51,609 nt of DNA from CAYLNM01 sp964385045 (GTDB lineage: Bacteria; Planctomycetota; Phycisphaerae; Phycisphaerales; SM1A02). Below are positions 17,022 through 25,601 of the stretch, one piece after another. The DNA is taken from contig CAYLNM010000015.1 in assembly GCA_964385045.1 (NCBI GenBank), positions 1-51,609 on the forward strand, in the 5' to 3' direction. How positions within the stretch are numbered: position 1 is the stretch's first letter; the number at the start of each line of letters is the position of its first letter. Position numbers and translations under genes: made by a program. Under the pieces are notes generated by a model. That model had not been told where the DNA came from, did no database searches, and saw nothing but the letters and a program-made list of their open reading frames with translations.

Positions 17022-18305
17022 TCACGCCCCCGGCAGCCGCGTCCGACCCGGCACCGCGACCGGACGGACCGGCAGGTCGCCCATCGCGTAGGCGGGCGGC
17101 GAGAGGTCGAGGTCGGCCGCGAGGGCCGCGTCCCACTCGAGCGTCCGCCCGGTGTACGCGCTCAGCCGGCCGAGGATCGCGGTCATCGTGGACTCGGCGA
17201 CGGCCCGGGCCTCGTTGCGGCCGGCCCCCGCGCGGATCGAGGCGTGCAGGTTCACGTGCTCCTGCACGTACGGGTTCGGGTCCTCGCCCTCGAACCACCA
17301 GTCGTCCGCGCCCTCGATCGTCCCCCGGCCCGGCGAGAGCACGCACGTGCCCTCGGTGCCGCGGAACACCTCCTCCACGCGGGCCGAGGTGCCGTCCTGC
17401 TGGCGGCAGAGGCTCGTGACCGTCACGCCCCCGGGGTACTCGTACTCGATCGCGAAGTGGTCGTAGACGTTGCCGTAGGCCGGGTCGGTGCGCACCTCGC
17501 GGCCGCCCATGCCCGTCGCCCGCACGGGGTGCGTCCCGATCACCCAGTTGCACACGTCGAGGTTGTGCACGTGCTGCTCGACCACGTGGTCGCCGCTGAG
17601 CCACGTGAAGTACAGCCAGTTGCGGAGCTGCCACTCCATGTCGGACCAGTCCGCCTCGCGCGGCTTCATCCAGAGGCCGCCCTGGTTCCAGTAGCAGCTC
17701 GCGCTCACCACGCGGCCGATCGCCCCCGCCTCGAGGCGGCCGATCGTCTCGAGGTACGACCGCTGATGCCGCCGCTGGGTGCCGGCGACGACCGACAGTC
17801 CCTGCCGGGTCGCCGACTCGCCGGCCGCCAGCACCCGCCGGACCCCGGCCGGGTCCACCGCCACCGGCTTCTCCATGAAGACGTGCGTCCCCGCGGCGAC
17901 CGCGGCCTCGAAGTGCAGGGGGCGGAAGTGCGGCGGCGTGGCCAGGATCACGAGGTCCACGTCCTCGAGCTCGAGCAGTCGCTCGAAGGCGTCGAAGCCC
18001 GTGAAGCAGCGGTCCTCGGGCACGACGCCGCGCTCGCCGCGGGCCGCGAGGTGACCCCGGGCCGACGCGAGCCGATCGGCGAAGACGTCCGCCATCGCCA
18101 CGATCCGGGCGTCGTCCGATGCCTCGAGCGCGTTCACCGCGGCCCCGGTGCCGCGTCCGCCGCATCCGATCACCCCGATCCGCAGTGCGCTCGGGCGCCC
18201 GGCGGCGGCCGGGCGCGCGGCGGCGACGAGTCCGGCGCCCGAGGCGCCCACCGCGGCGGCGGTGCCCATGAATCGGCGGCGAGTCAGTCGGGGGTCGGTG
18301 CGCAT
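17022..18305 (-). CDS. Tat-exported Gfo/Idh/MocA oxidoreductase
   Basis: A 427-residue protein with Tat signal LTRRRFMGTAAAVG (about 8-35). The Rossmann domain begins RIGVIGCGGRGTG (about 42-54). The EKP motif (HVFMEKPVAV) is at about 140, and the catalytic-region helix GDHVVEQHVHNLDVCNW at about 240. The C-terminal domain has the usual sheet, and a tail ends VPVRP...PGRTRLPGA. The family oxidises or reduces sugar hydroxyls using tightly bound NAD(P). Tat export with bound cofactor has a precedent in glucose-fructose oxidoreductase. It is a paralogue of the protein at 30522-31874, with the same signal type and the same tail. A -10 box at 18364-18369 would give a 58-base leader. Confidence 0.85.
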   Translation of the reverse strand: MRTDPRLTRRRFMGTAAAVGASGAGLVAAARPAAAGRPSALRIGVIGCGGRGTGAAVNALEASDDARIVAMADVFADRLASARGHLAARGERGVVPEDRCFTGFDAFERLLELEDVDLVILATPPHFRPLHFEAAVAAGTHVFMEKPVAVDPAGVRRVLAAGESATRQGLSVVAGTQRRHQRSYLETIGRLEAGAIGRVVSASCYWNQGGLWMKPREADWSDMEWQLRNWLYFTWLSGDHVVEQHVHNLDVCNWVIGTHPVRATGMGGREVRTDPAYGNVYDHFAIEYEYPGGVTVTSLCRQQDGTSARVEEVFRGTEGTCVLSPGRGTIEGADDWWFEGEDPNPYVQEHVNLHASIRAGAGRNEARAVAESTMTAILGRLSAYTGRTLEWDAALAADLDLSPPAYAMGDLPVRPVAVPGRTRLPGA

Positions 18306-18363
18306 CTCGAGATTCCGGCAAATCGTCCACGGCGTGCGCGACCTCGTGCCGCGCGGGACCTCG

Positions 18364-18369
18364 AGCGTA
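18364..18369 (-). promoter_or_regulatory. -10 box TACGCT for the Tat Gfo/Idh/MocA gene
   Basis: Minus-strand TACGCT, 58 bases before the start codon at 18305, divergent from a second box at 18414-18419. The hexamer is identical to the boxes at 3277 and 24107. Confidence 0.4.
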
Positions 18370-18413
18370 CCGGGCGCACCGCGTGAACGGAATCGCTCCC
18401 GCGCGCATCGTGG

Positions 18414-18419
18414 TAGCCT
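18414..18419 (+). promoter_or_regulatory. -10 box TAGCCT before the amidohydrolase operon
   Basis: TAGCCT ends eight bases before the ATG at 18428, and no Shine-Dalgarno sequence is present. The transcript would therefore be leaderless or nearly so. Confidence 0.45.
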
Positions 18420-18427
18420 CCCGCTCC

Positions 18428-21400
18428 ATGACGCGACTCGTTCGACCCGCGTGCGCGCTCGGCCTCCTCGCCGCCGCGCTGGCCTGCTTCCCCCAACCCG
18501 CCCCCGCCCAGCCCGTCGAGCCGGTCAACGGCCCGCGGCCGGTGCACCTCGCGCGGCACGCGATCGTCGGTGCGACGGTGATCCCCGAGCCCGGCGTCCG
18601 GGTGGAGGACGCGACGATCCTCGTCGACGGCGACACGATCGTCGCGATGGGCCCGGACCTCGAGGTCCCGGCGGGCTACCGCACCTGGGACGCGAGCGGC
18701 CACGTCGTGCACGCCGGCCTCCTCGAGCCGTGGCACGAGGTGTCGACGCCGGCCCCGGACGAGGACGCCGAGGGCACCCACTGGAACGCGATGGTGCGAG
18801 CCCAGGGCTCGGCCCTCGCGAGCACCGACCTCGACGCCGGCACCCGCGCGCGGATGCGGGCGATGGGGATCGCCCTCGTGCACCTGGTGCCCGACGACGG
18901 CGTGCTCCGCGGCACCGGCGCGGTGGTGACCACGGCCGAGGACCGCGGCGGCGATCCCGCCGCCCGCGTGGTGCGGGCCGAGACGGGCCACGTCGCGGCC
19001 CTGCAGACCGGCCGCGGCCGCGGCCGCTCGGCCTACCCCGGCTCGAAGATGGGCGCGATCGCGCTGCTCCGGCAGTCGCTCGCCGACGCCGAGTGGCGCC
19101 GGGCCGCGGTGGCCGCCCACGAGCGCCATCCCGAGCTGAACGAGCGGCCCGCCCCCGACGACGCCATCGCCACCCTCGGACGCGACCTGCCGCTGATGTT
19201 CGCGGTCGGCGACGAGCTCGACGCCCTCCGCGTCGCCCGCGCGGCGGCGGAGTTCGGCCGCGACGCGGTCGTCCGCGGCAGCGGCGACGAGTGGCGCCGC
19301 CTCGAGGCGATCGCCGGCACCGGCCTGCCCTTCATCGTGCCGCTCGCGGTCGCGGACGCCCCCGCCGTCGACACCGTGAGCGACCAGCGGCGGGCGACGC
19401 TCCGCGATCTCGTGGCGTGGGAGCAGACCCCGACCAACGTGCGTCGCCTGCTCGACGCGGGCGTCGAGGTCAGCCTGACCACCGGTTCGCTCCCCCGCGG
19501 CCAGCGGTTCGAGCGCAGCCTCCGCACCCACCTCGAGCACGGCCTCGCCGTCGACGAGGTGCTCGCGGCGATGACCGTGACGCCCGCCCGCCGGCTCGGC
19601 GTCGACGACCGCTACGGCCGCGTGCGCGTCGGAGGCTCCGCCACCCTCGTGGTGCTCGACGGCGAGCCCTTCCACGAGGACGCCGAGGTCCGCGACCTGT
19701 GGATCGACGGCCGCCGGCACGAGGTGTCCGCCCCGCCCGCGGCGACGTTCGAGGGCCGCTGGACGGTGACCTCGGCCGAGCCCGCCGTGGCCGGGACCGT
19801 GACGATCGAGGAGGGACCGGCGCTGTCGTGGACGCCGGCGCCCGCGGAAGCGGGCGACGACGACGCGCCTCGGGAGGACGCCGCGGACGCGGGCGACGCC
19901 GGCGCCGACGCCGACACGGACGCCGAGACCGAGGCCGAACCGGCCCCCGGGCCCGAGGCCGTCCGCGGCACCCGGGTGCGCCGCCTCGAGAACCGCGTGC
20001 ACGCGATGCTCGCGGGTGCCGCCTTCGGCGTCGACGTCCCGGTGCCGGTGACCGCGGTGCTCGAGGGCGGCGTCATCCACGGCGACGCCCTGCTCCCCGG
20101 CGGGCGACTGGTGGCCTGGACCGGCACCCCGGCCGCGGACGAGGCGGCGGGGGACGAGGGCGAGAGCGACGAGGATCCCGCGACCGCGGACGAGGACGCG
20201 GGACCGCTTCCGGTCCCGGACCTGCCCGGCCTGCCGGTGGGCGCCTTCGCCTTCGACGCGATCCCGCCGCAGGAGACGGTCGCCCTCGTCGGGGCCACCG
20301 TCTGGACGAGCGGTCCCGCCGGCACCATCCGCGACGGCGCGGTGGTCTTCGCCGAGGGCCGGCTGGTCGCGGTCGGCCCCGCCGGCGACGTGGCGATTCC
20401 CGCGGGCGCCCGCGTGATCGACGCCGCCGGGATGCACGTGACGCCCGGCATCATCGACTGCCACAGCCACACCGGCATCTCCGGCGGCGTCAACGAGGGC
20501 ACGCAGTCGGTCACCTGCGAGGTCCGGATCGCCGACGTCATCAATCCCGACGACATCGACTGGTACCGCCAGCTCGCCGGCGGTGTCACCGCGGTGAGCC
20601 AGCTCCACGGCTCGGCCAACCCGATCGGCGGCCAGAACAGCGTGGTCAAGCTCCGCTGGGGCGCCGTCCATCCCGACGACATGCGGCTGGCGGGCGCCCG
20701 ACCCGGGGTCAAGTGGGCCCTGGGCGAGAACGTCAAGCAGTCCAACTGGGGCGACGGCTTCCGCACCCGCTACCCGCAGACGCGGATGGGCGTCGAGGGC
20801 ATCCAGTACGCCTCCCTGCTCGCCGGCCGCGCGTACGGCCGCCGCATGGAGGCGTGGGCGGCGATGCCCGAGGCCGAGCGGGCGCGGCTCGCCCCACCCC
20901 GCCGGGACCTCGAGCTCGAGGCGATGTGGGAGACGGTGCGCGGCGACCGGCTCATCCACTGCCACTCGTACCGCCAGGACGAGATCCTCATGCTCAGCCG
21001 CCTCGCGGGCGAGTTCGGCTTCCGCATCGGCACCTTCCAGCACGTCCTCGAGGGCTACAAGGTCGCCGACGCGATCGCCGAGCACGCCATCGGCGCCTCG
21101 GCCTTCAGCGACTGGTGGGCCTTCAAGATCGAGGTCTACGACGCGATCCCGTCCAACGGCTCGATCATGCACGAGGCCGGCGTCACGGTGTCGTTCAACA
21201 GCGACTCGGACGAGCTCGCCCGCCGCATGGCGGCCGAGGCGGCCAAGGCGGTGAAGTACGGCGGCGTCCCGATGGACGAGGCGCTGAAGTTCGTCACCCT
21301 CAACGCCGCGATCCAGCTCGACGTCGCCGACCGCATCGGCTCGCTCGAGGTGGGCAAGGACGCGGACGTGGTGGTCTGGAACGGCCACCCGCTCTCGAGC

Positions 21401-21808
21401 CTCTCGCGGGTCGAGCGCACCTTCGTGGACGGACGCGAGTACTTCTCGCGGGACCGCGACGCGGAGCTGCGGGCCATCACCCGCCGCGAGCGGGAGCGGA
21501 TCATCGCGAAGGTCATCGAGGGCCGCGACCGCAGCGGCTCCGACGACGGCGACGGCGACGGTGACGGCGGCGAGGCGGGCGGACCGGGCCGCGACCTCGT
21601 CGACGGCCCGCCGGCCGCGATCGCGCTGGCCGACCGCGACCACGACGGCGGCTTCGGCAACGCCCGCGACCACACGCACTCGCCGGAGGAGCTCGCCCGG
21701 CTCAAGGCCGAGTGGACGTTCCTCGTCCGCAACGGCATCGAGCCCCGCGGGGCCCGCCCCGGCGACTGCGGCTGCACCATCCACGACCTGCTGCTCGAGG
21801 AGCGCTGA
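18428..21808 (+). CDS. Exported tandem amidohydrolase (inactive half + active half)
   Basis: A 1126-residue exported protein made of two amidohydrolase units. The signal peptide is about 1-28. The first unit (about 35-440) keeps the family's outline (ATILVDGDTIVAMGPDLEV; GGSATLVVLDG at its end) but has GLLEPWHEV where the HxH metal motif should be. Acidic, low-complexity linkers follow at about 475-515 and 570-590. The second unit (about 615-1015) has the HxH motif (IIDCHSHTG), further His (LIHCHSYRQ, FQHVLEG) and the late Asp (SFNSDSDE), so it should bind metal. The tail ends RPGDCGCTIHDLLLEER. The family hydrolyses cyclic amides or peptides such as dipeptides and imidazolonepropionate-like compounds; the substrate here is unknown. 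The start at 18428 gives the signal peptide. Confidence 0.8.
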   Translation: MTRLVRPACALGLLAAALACFPQPAPAQPVEPVNGPRPVHLARHAIVGATVIPEPGVRVEDATILVDGDTIVAMGPDLEVPAGYRTWDASGHVVHAGLLEPWHEVSTPAPDEDAEGTHWNAMVRAQGSALASTDLDAGTRARMRAMGIALVHLVPDDGVLRGTGAVVTTAEDRGGDPAARVVRAETGHVAALQTGRGRGRSAYPGSKMGAIALLRQSLADAEWRRAAVAAHERHPELNERPAPDDAIATLGRDLPLMFAVGDELDALRVARAAAEFGRDAVVRGSGDEWRRLEAIAGTGLPFIVPLAVADAPAVDTVSDQRRATLRDLVAWEQTPTNVRRLLDAGVEVSLTTGSLPRGQRFERSLRTHLEHGLAVDEVLAAMTVTPARRLGVDDRYGRVRVGGSATLVVLDGEPFHEDAEVRDLWIDGRRHEVSAPPAATFEGRWTVTSAEPAVAGTVTIEEGPALSWTPAPAEAGDDDAPREDAADAGDAGADADTDAETEAEPAPGPEAVRGTRVRRLENRVHAMLAGAAFGVDVPVPVTAVLEGGVIHGDALLPGGRLVAWTGTPAADEAAGDEGESDEDPATADEDAGPLPVPDLPGLPVGAFAFDAIPPQETVALVGATVWTSGPAGTIRDGAVVFAEGRLVAVGPAGDVAIPAGARVIDAAGMHVTPGIIDCHSHTGISGGVNEGTQSVTCEVRIADVINPDDIDWYRQLAGGVTAVSQLHGSANPIGGQNSVVKLRWGAVHPDDMRLAGARPGVKWALGENVKQSNWGDGFRTRYPQTRMGVEGIQYASLLAGRAYGRRMEAWAAMPEAERARLAPPRRDLELEAMWETVRGDRLIHCHSYRQDEILMLSRLAGEFGFRIGTFQHVLEGYKVADAIAEHAIGASAFSDWWAFKIEVYDAIPSNGSIMHEAGVTVSFNSDSDELARRMAAEAAKAVKYGGVPMDEALKFVTLNAAIQLDVADRIGSLEVGKDADVVVWNGHPLSSLSRVERTFVDGREYFSRDRDAELRAITRRERERIIAKVIEGRDRSGSDDGDGDGDGGEAGGPGRDLVDGPPAAIALADRDHDGGFGNARDHTHSPEELARLKAEWTFLVRNGIEPRGARPGDCGCTIHDLLLEER

Positions 21809-21811
21809 GCC

Positions 21812-23200
21812 ATGCCCGTGCCCCCCACCATCCCCACCCGCCGCGGCCCCGCCCGCGGGCTCGCGGCGTGCCTCGCCGCGGCCCTCGTCCTCGCCCTCGC
21901 CCCCGCGGCCCGCGGACAGGACGTCACGCCCAAGGCCCCGCCGTCGCAGGCGGTGCCGCTGGTGGTCGTCAACGCGACGATCGTGCCGGTGGCGGGCGCG
22001 ACGATCGAGAACGGGACGCTGATCGCCGAGGACGGCGTGGTCACGTGGCTCGGCCCCACCGCCGACGCCCCGGCCACGCCCGCCGGCTCGACCGTGGTCG
22101 ACGCCCGGAACCGCCGGCTCTACCCCGGCCTCGTCGCCGCCAACACGATCATGGGCCTGATGGAGATCGGGGCCGTGCGGGCGACGCGGGACGAGAACGA
22201 GGTCGGCGAGGTGACGCCCGAGGCCCGCGCGATCGTCGCGGTGAACCCGGACTCGACGCTCATCCCCGTGACCCGCTCCAACGGCATCCTCACCGCGTGC
22301 ACCCTGCCCGTGGGCGGGCTGGTCCCGGGCCGGGCCGCGGTGCTGCGGCTCGAGGGCTGGACGTGGGAGGAGATGGCGGTGGAGGCCGACGCCGGCCTGT
22401 GCCTGAACTGGCCGATCCTGCGGCCGATCGAGGCGTGGTGGATGGACGACTCGCCGCAGGAGCAGCTCGACCGGGCGGCGGGCGAGCTCCGCGAGATCGC
22501 GGCCCTCTTCGACCGGGCCGAGGCCTACGCCGCGGCGCGGGCCGCCGATCCCGAGCTGCCGGTGGACGTGCGGATGGAGGCGATGCTCCCGGCGATCCGC
22601 GGCGAGACGCCCGTCTTCGTGCGGGCCAACGAGCTCGACCAGATCCGCTCCGCCGCGACCTTCTGCGCCGAGCGCGGGCTGCGGGGCGTGATCGTGGGCG
22701 GGGCCGACGCCGACGCCGCGGCCGACCTGCTCGTGCGGCACGACATCCCCGTGATCCTCACCGGCACCCACCGGCTGCCCACGAGCCGCCACGACGACTA
22801 CGACTCGTCCTTCACCCTGCCGGCACGCCTCGAGGCGGCCGGCGTCCGCTGGTGCCTCGCCTCCAGCGGCGGGTCCTTCGACACCCCGCACGAGCGGAAC
22901 CTGCCGTACCACGCCGCGATCGCGGTCGCCCACGGGCTCGACCCCGACGTCGCCCTGCGGTCGATCACCGCCTCGGCGGCCGAGGTGCTCGGGGTGGGCG
23001 ACCGGCTCGGCACCCTCGAGGTCGGCAAGGCGGCGACGATGTTCCTCGCCGACGGCGACGTCCTCGAGATCACCACGCGGGTGACGGACGCCTGGATCGA
23101 CGGGCGGACCGTCGTCCTCGACGACAAGCACAAGCAGCTCGACCGCAAGTACCGCGAGCGGTATCGCCAGCTGCGGCAGCGGGCGGCGGCGGGCGGCTGA
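21812..23200 (+). CDS. Exported amidohydrolase homologue lacking the HxH motif
   Basis: A 462-residue exported protein with signal peptide about 1-33, starting three bases after the previous stop, so it is translationally linked. The family's frame is clear (VVVNATIVPVAGATIENG; LEVGKAATMFLADGD near the end). The HxH motif is replaced by LVAANTIMGL, and no full set of metal ligands is visible. From memory, Bacteroidota and Gemmatimonadota carry similar pairs in which a metal-competent amidohydrolase sits beside a partner with an N-T-x-G-L stretch. A non-catalytic partner subunit for the active protein upstream is the simplest reading; metal-free catalysis cannot be excluded. Confidence 0.75.
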   Translation: MPVPPTIPTRRGPARGLAACLAAALVLALAPAARGQDVTPKAPPSQAVPLVVVNATIVPVAGATIENGTLIAEDGVVTWLGPTADAPATPAGSTVVDARNRRLYPGLVAANTIMGLMEIGAVRATRDENEVGEVTPEARAIVAVNPDSTLIPVTRSNGILTACTLPVGGLVPGRAAVLRLEGWTWEEMAVEADAGLCLNWPILRPIEAWWMDDSPQEQLDRAAGELREIAALFDRAEAYAAARAADPELPVDVRMEAMLPAIRGETPVFVRANELDQIRSAATFCAERGLRGVIVGGADADAAADLLVRHDIPVILTGTHRLPTSRHDDYDSSFTLPARLEAAGVRWCLASSGGSFDTPHERNLPYHAAIAVAHGLDPDVALRSITASAAEVLGVGDRLGTLEVGKAATMFLADGDVLEITTRVTDAWIDGRTVVLDDKHKQLDRKYRERYRQLRQRAAAGG

Positions 23201-23248
23201 GCAACGCTCGCGCGGCGGCGGGGACTCCCGCCACTCGGCCGTCGCCCG

Positions 23249-23268
23249 GCGGCGGAGGCGTCCGCCGC
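23249..23268. terminator. GC hairpin with GGCG loop
   Basis: GCGGCGGA (23249-23256) pairs fully with TCCGCCGC (23261-23268) around a GGCG tetraloop. It lies between the convergent amidohydrolase and heme oxygenase genes and could serve both. No T-tract follows. Confidence 0.55.
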
Positions 23269-23327
23269 GTGGACGCGGCGTGCGCGCCGACCCGCAGGGA
23301 GCGCGCCGAGGGCGGCGCCGGCGACGC

Positions 23328-23999
23328 TCAGCCCGCCGCGACCTCGTCCGACGCCGCGGCCACGCCGTCGAATGCCTCGGCCGCGGCCGCCTCGATCGCG
23401 GCCTGCTCCGCGGCCGTCAGCGGCAGCGCGTCGAGCTCCGCCCGCCAGGCGAGCCACCGCGATCGCTGCTCGGCCCCGTCCGGGTCGAGGTAGGCGAGCC
23501 CGCCCGCATCGCCCCACGCCTCGGCGAGGCGGGCGGCGATGAAGCGGTTGCCGTTCATGCTGCCCTCGAGGACGTAGAGCCAGCCGAGGAGCGACGTCGG
23601 GTCCTCGGCGGCGCGGCGATCGATCCGGGCCACGACGTCCCGGGTCGCGGGCCCGGCGTGGGCGGCGGCGTCCGCGGCCCGCACCGGCGCCGGCAGGCGA
23701 CCGGCGGCCGCGGCGGCGGCGACGTCGCGCTCGAGGTTCGCCACGTGGCGGCCGTGCCCGGCCACGAGCGCGTCGAGCCCGTCGAGGTCGCCGCGGGCCA
23801 CCACCAGCCGCCGCAGTCCCTGCTCCAGCGCGGCGTGCAGCGCGAGCATGACGAGCGCCCAGCGGGCGTGCCGCTCGCGCTCGATCGTGGCCGCGGCGAG
23901 CGCGCGCTGGAGCGGCCGCTCCTCGGCCCGGCGGTGCCGGGCGGCGGTGGCGGACTTGAGGCGATCGGCGAGGCCGGCGGCGGACGGCGTGGTGGGCAT
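23328..23999 (-). CDS. Heme oxygenase-like protein
   Basis: A 223-residue cytoplasmic helical protein. LKSATAARHRRAE near the N-terminus places a candidate proximal heme ligand at H22. The helix LLGWLYVLEGSMNGNRFI at about 155-172 matches the heme-oxygenase distal helix pattern (Y-V-L-E-G-S...G). Length fits bacterial heme oxygenases. The family opens heme to biliverdin, CO and iron; a biliverdin-supplying role for a phytochrome is an alternative to iron release, and no phytochrome is in view. The start at 23999 has GGAG ten bases upstream and a TACCCT box at 24028-24033. It is divergent from the MFS gene. Confidence 0.75.
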   Translation of the reverse strand: MPTTPSAAGLADRLKSATAARHRRAEERPLQRALAAATIERERHARWALVMLALHAALEQGLRRLVVARGDLDGLDALVAGHGRHVANLERDVAAAAAAGRLPAPVRAADAAAHAGPATRDVVARIDRRAAEDPTSLLGWLYVLEGSMNGNRFIAARLAEAWGDAGGLAYLDPDGAEQRSRWLAWRAELDALPLTAAEQAAIEAAAAEAFDGVAAASDEVAAG

Positions 24000-24027
24000 C
24001 GCGGGGAGGCTCCGGGCAGACCGCCGC

Positions 24028-24033
24028 AGGGTA
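24028..24033 (-). promoter_or_regulatory. -10 box TACCCT for heme oxygenase
   Basis: Minus-strand TACCCT, 28 bases before the start codon at 23999. This leaves room for the GGAG ribosome site. It faces away from the plus-strand box at 24107. Confidence 0.4.
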
Positions 24034-24106
24034 CCGTGCGGCGTCCGGCCGGCCGGGGACCCCGGCGGACGGACGAGGGCCCGACGTCGCGCGCCGATCC
24101 CGTGGC

Positions 24107-24112
24107 TACGCT
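24107..24112 (+). promoter_or_regulatory. -10 box TACGCT, leaderless start
   Basis: TACGCT ends eight bases before the MFS start ATG at 24121, with no Shine-Dalgarno. Context GGCTACGCTCC is the same as at 3277. Confidence 0.45.
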
Positions 24113-24120
24113 CCCGTCCC

Positions 24121-25452
24121 ATGACCAGCCTCGCCGCCCGTGCCCGCGACCTGCTCACCGCCGAGGACGACGGCCGAGTGTGCCGCGACATTCCCGACGC
24201 GGCCTGCCACGAGCAGCCCCGCAACTTCGCCCTCCACGTCGCGAGCCTCGGGGCGACCAAGACCGGCGACGGCCTGGTGGATCCCAAGCTCGTCCTCGGC
24301 TGGCTGCTGCCCGCCCTCGGCGCCCCCACCGCGCTCGTGGGCCTGCTGGTGCCGCTCCGGGAGGCCGGGTCGCTGCTGCCGCAGCTGGTCATCTCGGGCT
24401 GGATTCGCCGTCGGGCCCGCCGCAAGCTCGTGTGGGCCGGCGGCAGCCTCGTGCAGGGCCTCGCGGTCCTCGGGATGGCCGGGGCCGCGGTGGGACTCGA
24501 GGGAGCGACCGCGGGCTGGACGATCCTGGGCCTGCTCGCCGTCTTCGCCCTCGCCCGATCCTTCTGCTCGGTGGCCTACAAGGACGTCCTCGGCAAGACC
24601 GTCTCCAAGGCGACCCGCGGCACCGCCACCGGCACCGCCGCCACCGTCGCCTCGGCCGCGGTGCTCGCCTTCGGGGCCCTGCTCGCGTTCGGCGTGATCC
24701 CGCTCACGCCGGGAAGCATCGCCGGAGCGCTGCTCGTGGCCGCGGCGCTGTGGCTCGCGGCGGCGGGCCTGTTCACCGCCCTCGCCGAGGAGCCCGGCGC
24801 GACCGAGGGCGGCGGGCGGCCGATCGCCGTCGCCCGCGAGCACCTGGGCCTGCTGCGGTCCGACCCGCAGCTCCGCCGCTTCATCCTCGTCCGCGGCCTG
24901 CTCACCGCCACCGCCATCGCCCCGCCGTACGTGCTGCTGCTCGGGGCCGGTGGCGACGAGGGACCCGAGTCCGACGGCACCGGACTCGGAACCCTCGGCC
25001 CCGCGGTCCTCGCCTCGGCCCTCGCCGGCATCGGCAGCACGTACGTCTGGGGCCGGCTCGCCGACCGCTCGAGCCGCCGGGTGCTGGTGCGGGCGGCGGT
25101 GGCGGGCGCGGTCGCGCTCGCCGCCGCGGCGGCGGTCGCGGCCGCCGAGCCGGGACCGCGGCTCGCGGCGTGGCTCGTCCCCGCGCTGCTGCTCGTCCTG
25201 ATGACCGCGTACCAGGGCGTGCGGCTCGGACGCTCGACCCACCTCGTCGACATGGCGACCGCCGACACGCGAGCGGCCTACACCGCCCTGTCCAACACCG
25301 CGATCGGCGTGGTGCTCCTCGGCACCGGGGCCTTCGCCGCCCTCGCCGGGCTCGCGGGCGCCGCGGTCACGCTCGCCGCCCTCGCGGCGATGTGCGTCCT
25401 CGCGGCCTGGATCGGCCGCGGACTCGAGGAGGTGCAGGCGCGGGCCGACTGA
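24121..25452 (+). CDS. MFS permease with DIPDAACHEQPRNF N-terminus
   Basis: A 443-residue integral membrane protein with about eleven to twelve hydrophobic segments. It has a soluble N-terminal stretch (DGRVCRDIPDAACHEQPRNF) before helix 1, which I associate from memory with a conserved MFS branch in marine proteobacteria. The RRRARRKLVWAGG loop after helix 2-3 and the GRLADRSSRRVLVR loop later match the MFS A-motif pattern. Substrate unknown. It shares a 121-base intergenic region with the heme oxygenase-like gene, so the two may be co-regulated. It ends at a repeat-bearing region facing the DUF6288-like gene. Confidence 0.7.
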   Translation: MTSLAARARDLLTAEDDGRVCRDIPDAACHEQPRNFALHVASLGATKTGDGLVDPKLVLGWLLPALGAPTALVGLLVPLREAGSLLPQLVISGWIRRRARRKLVWAGGSLVQGLAVLGMAGAAVGLEGATAGWTILGLLAVFALARSFCSVAYKDVLGKTVSKATRGTATGTAATVASAAVLAFGALLAFGVIPLTPGSIAGALLVAAALWLAAAGLFTALAEEPGATEGGGRPIAVAREHLGLLRSDPQLRRFILVRGLLTATAIAPPYVLLLGAGGDEGPESDGTGLGTLGPAVLASALAGIGSTYVWGRLADRSSRRVLVRAAVAGAVALAAAAAVAAAEPGPRLAAWLVPALLLVLMTAYQGVRLGRSTHLVDMATADTRAAYTALSNTAIGVVLLGTGAFAALAGLAGAAVTLAALAAMCVLAAWIGRGLEEVQARAD

Positions 25453-25533
25453 GGGCCGGAGCCGGCCGCGGGCCGCCGGTCGGGCGGCGCCCGCCGCGTG
25501 CCGTGCGCCGCGGGTCGCGCGCCGGTCGTCCCC

Positions 25534-25561
25534 GCGTGCCGCGTGCCGCGGGTCGCGGGTC
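25534..25561. repeat. Heptamer repeat GCGTGCC x2 + GCGGGTC x2
   Basis: Four tandem heptamers in the intergenic region between convergent genes. GCGTGCC is the reverse complement of the GGCACGC heptamer repeated five times at 38071-38105. Looser copies lie at about 25495-25530. Confidence 0.7.
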
Positions 25562-25601
25562 GCCCGCCGACCGCCGCCGCCGCCCGCCGCGCCCGCGCCG
25601 C

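Noticed and set aside
18284..23131. Very long minus-strand open frame (over 1600 codons) opposite the amidohydrolase operon
   Set aside because: It is antisense to clear amidohydrolase and signal-peptide coding sequence. Long antisense frames are expected when third positions are almost all G or C. Its translation is His/Val/Gly/Asp-rich with no domain.
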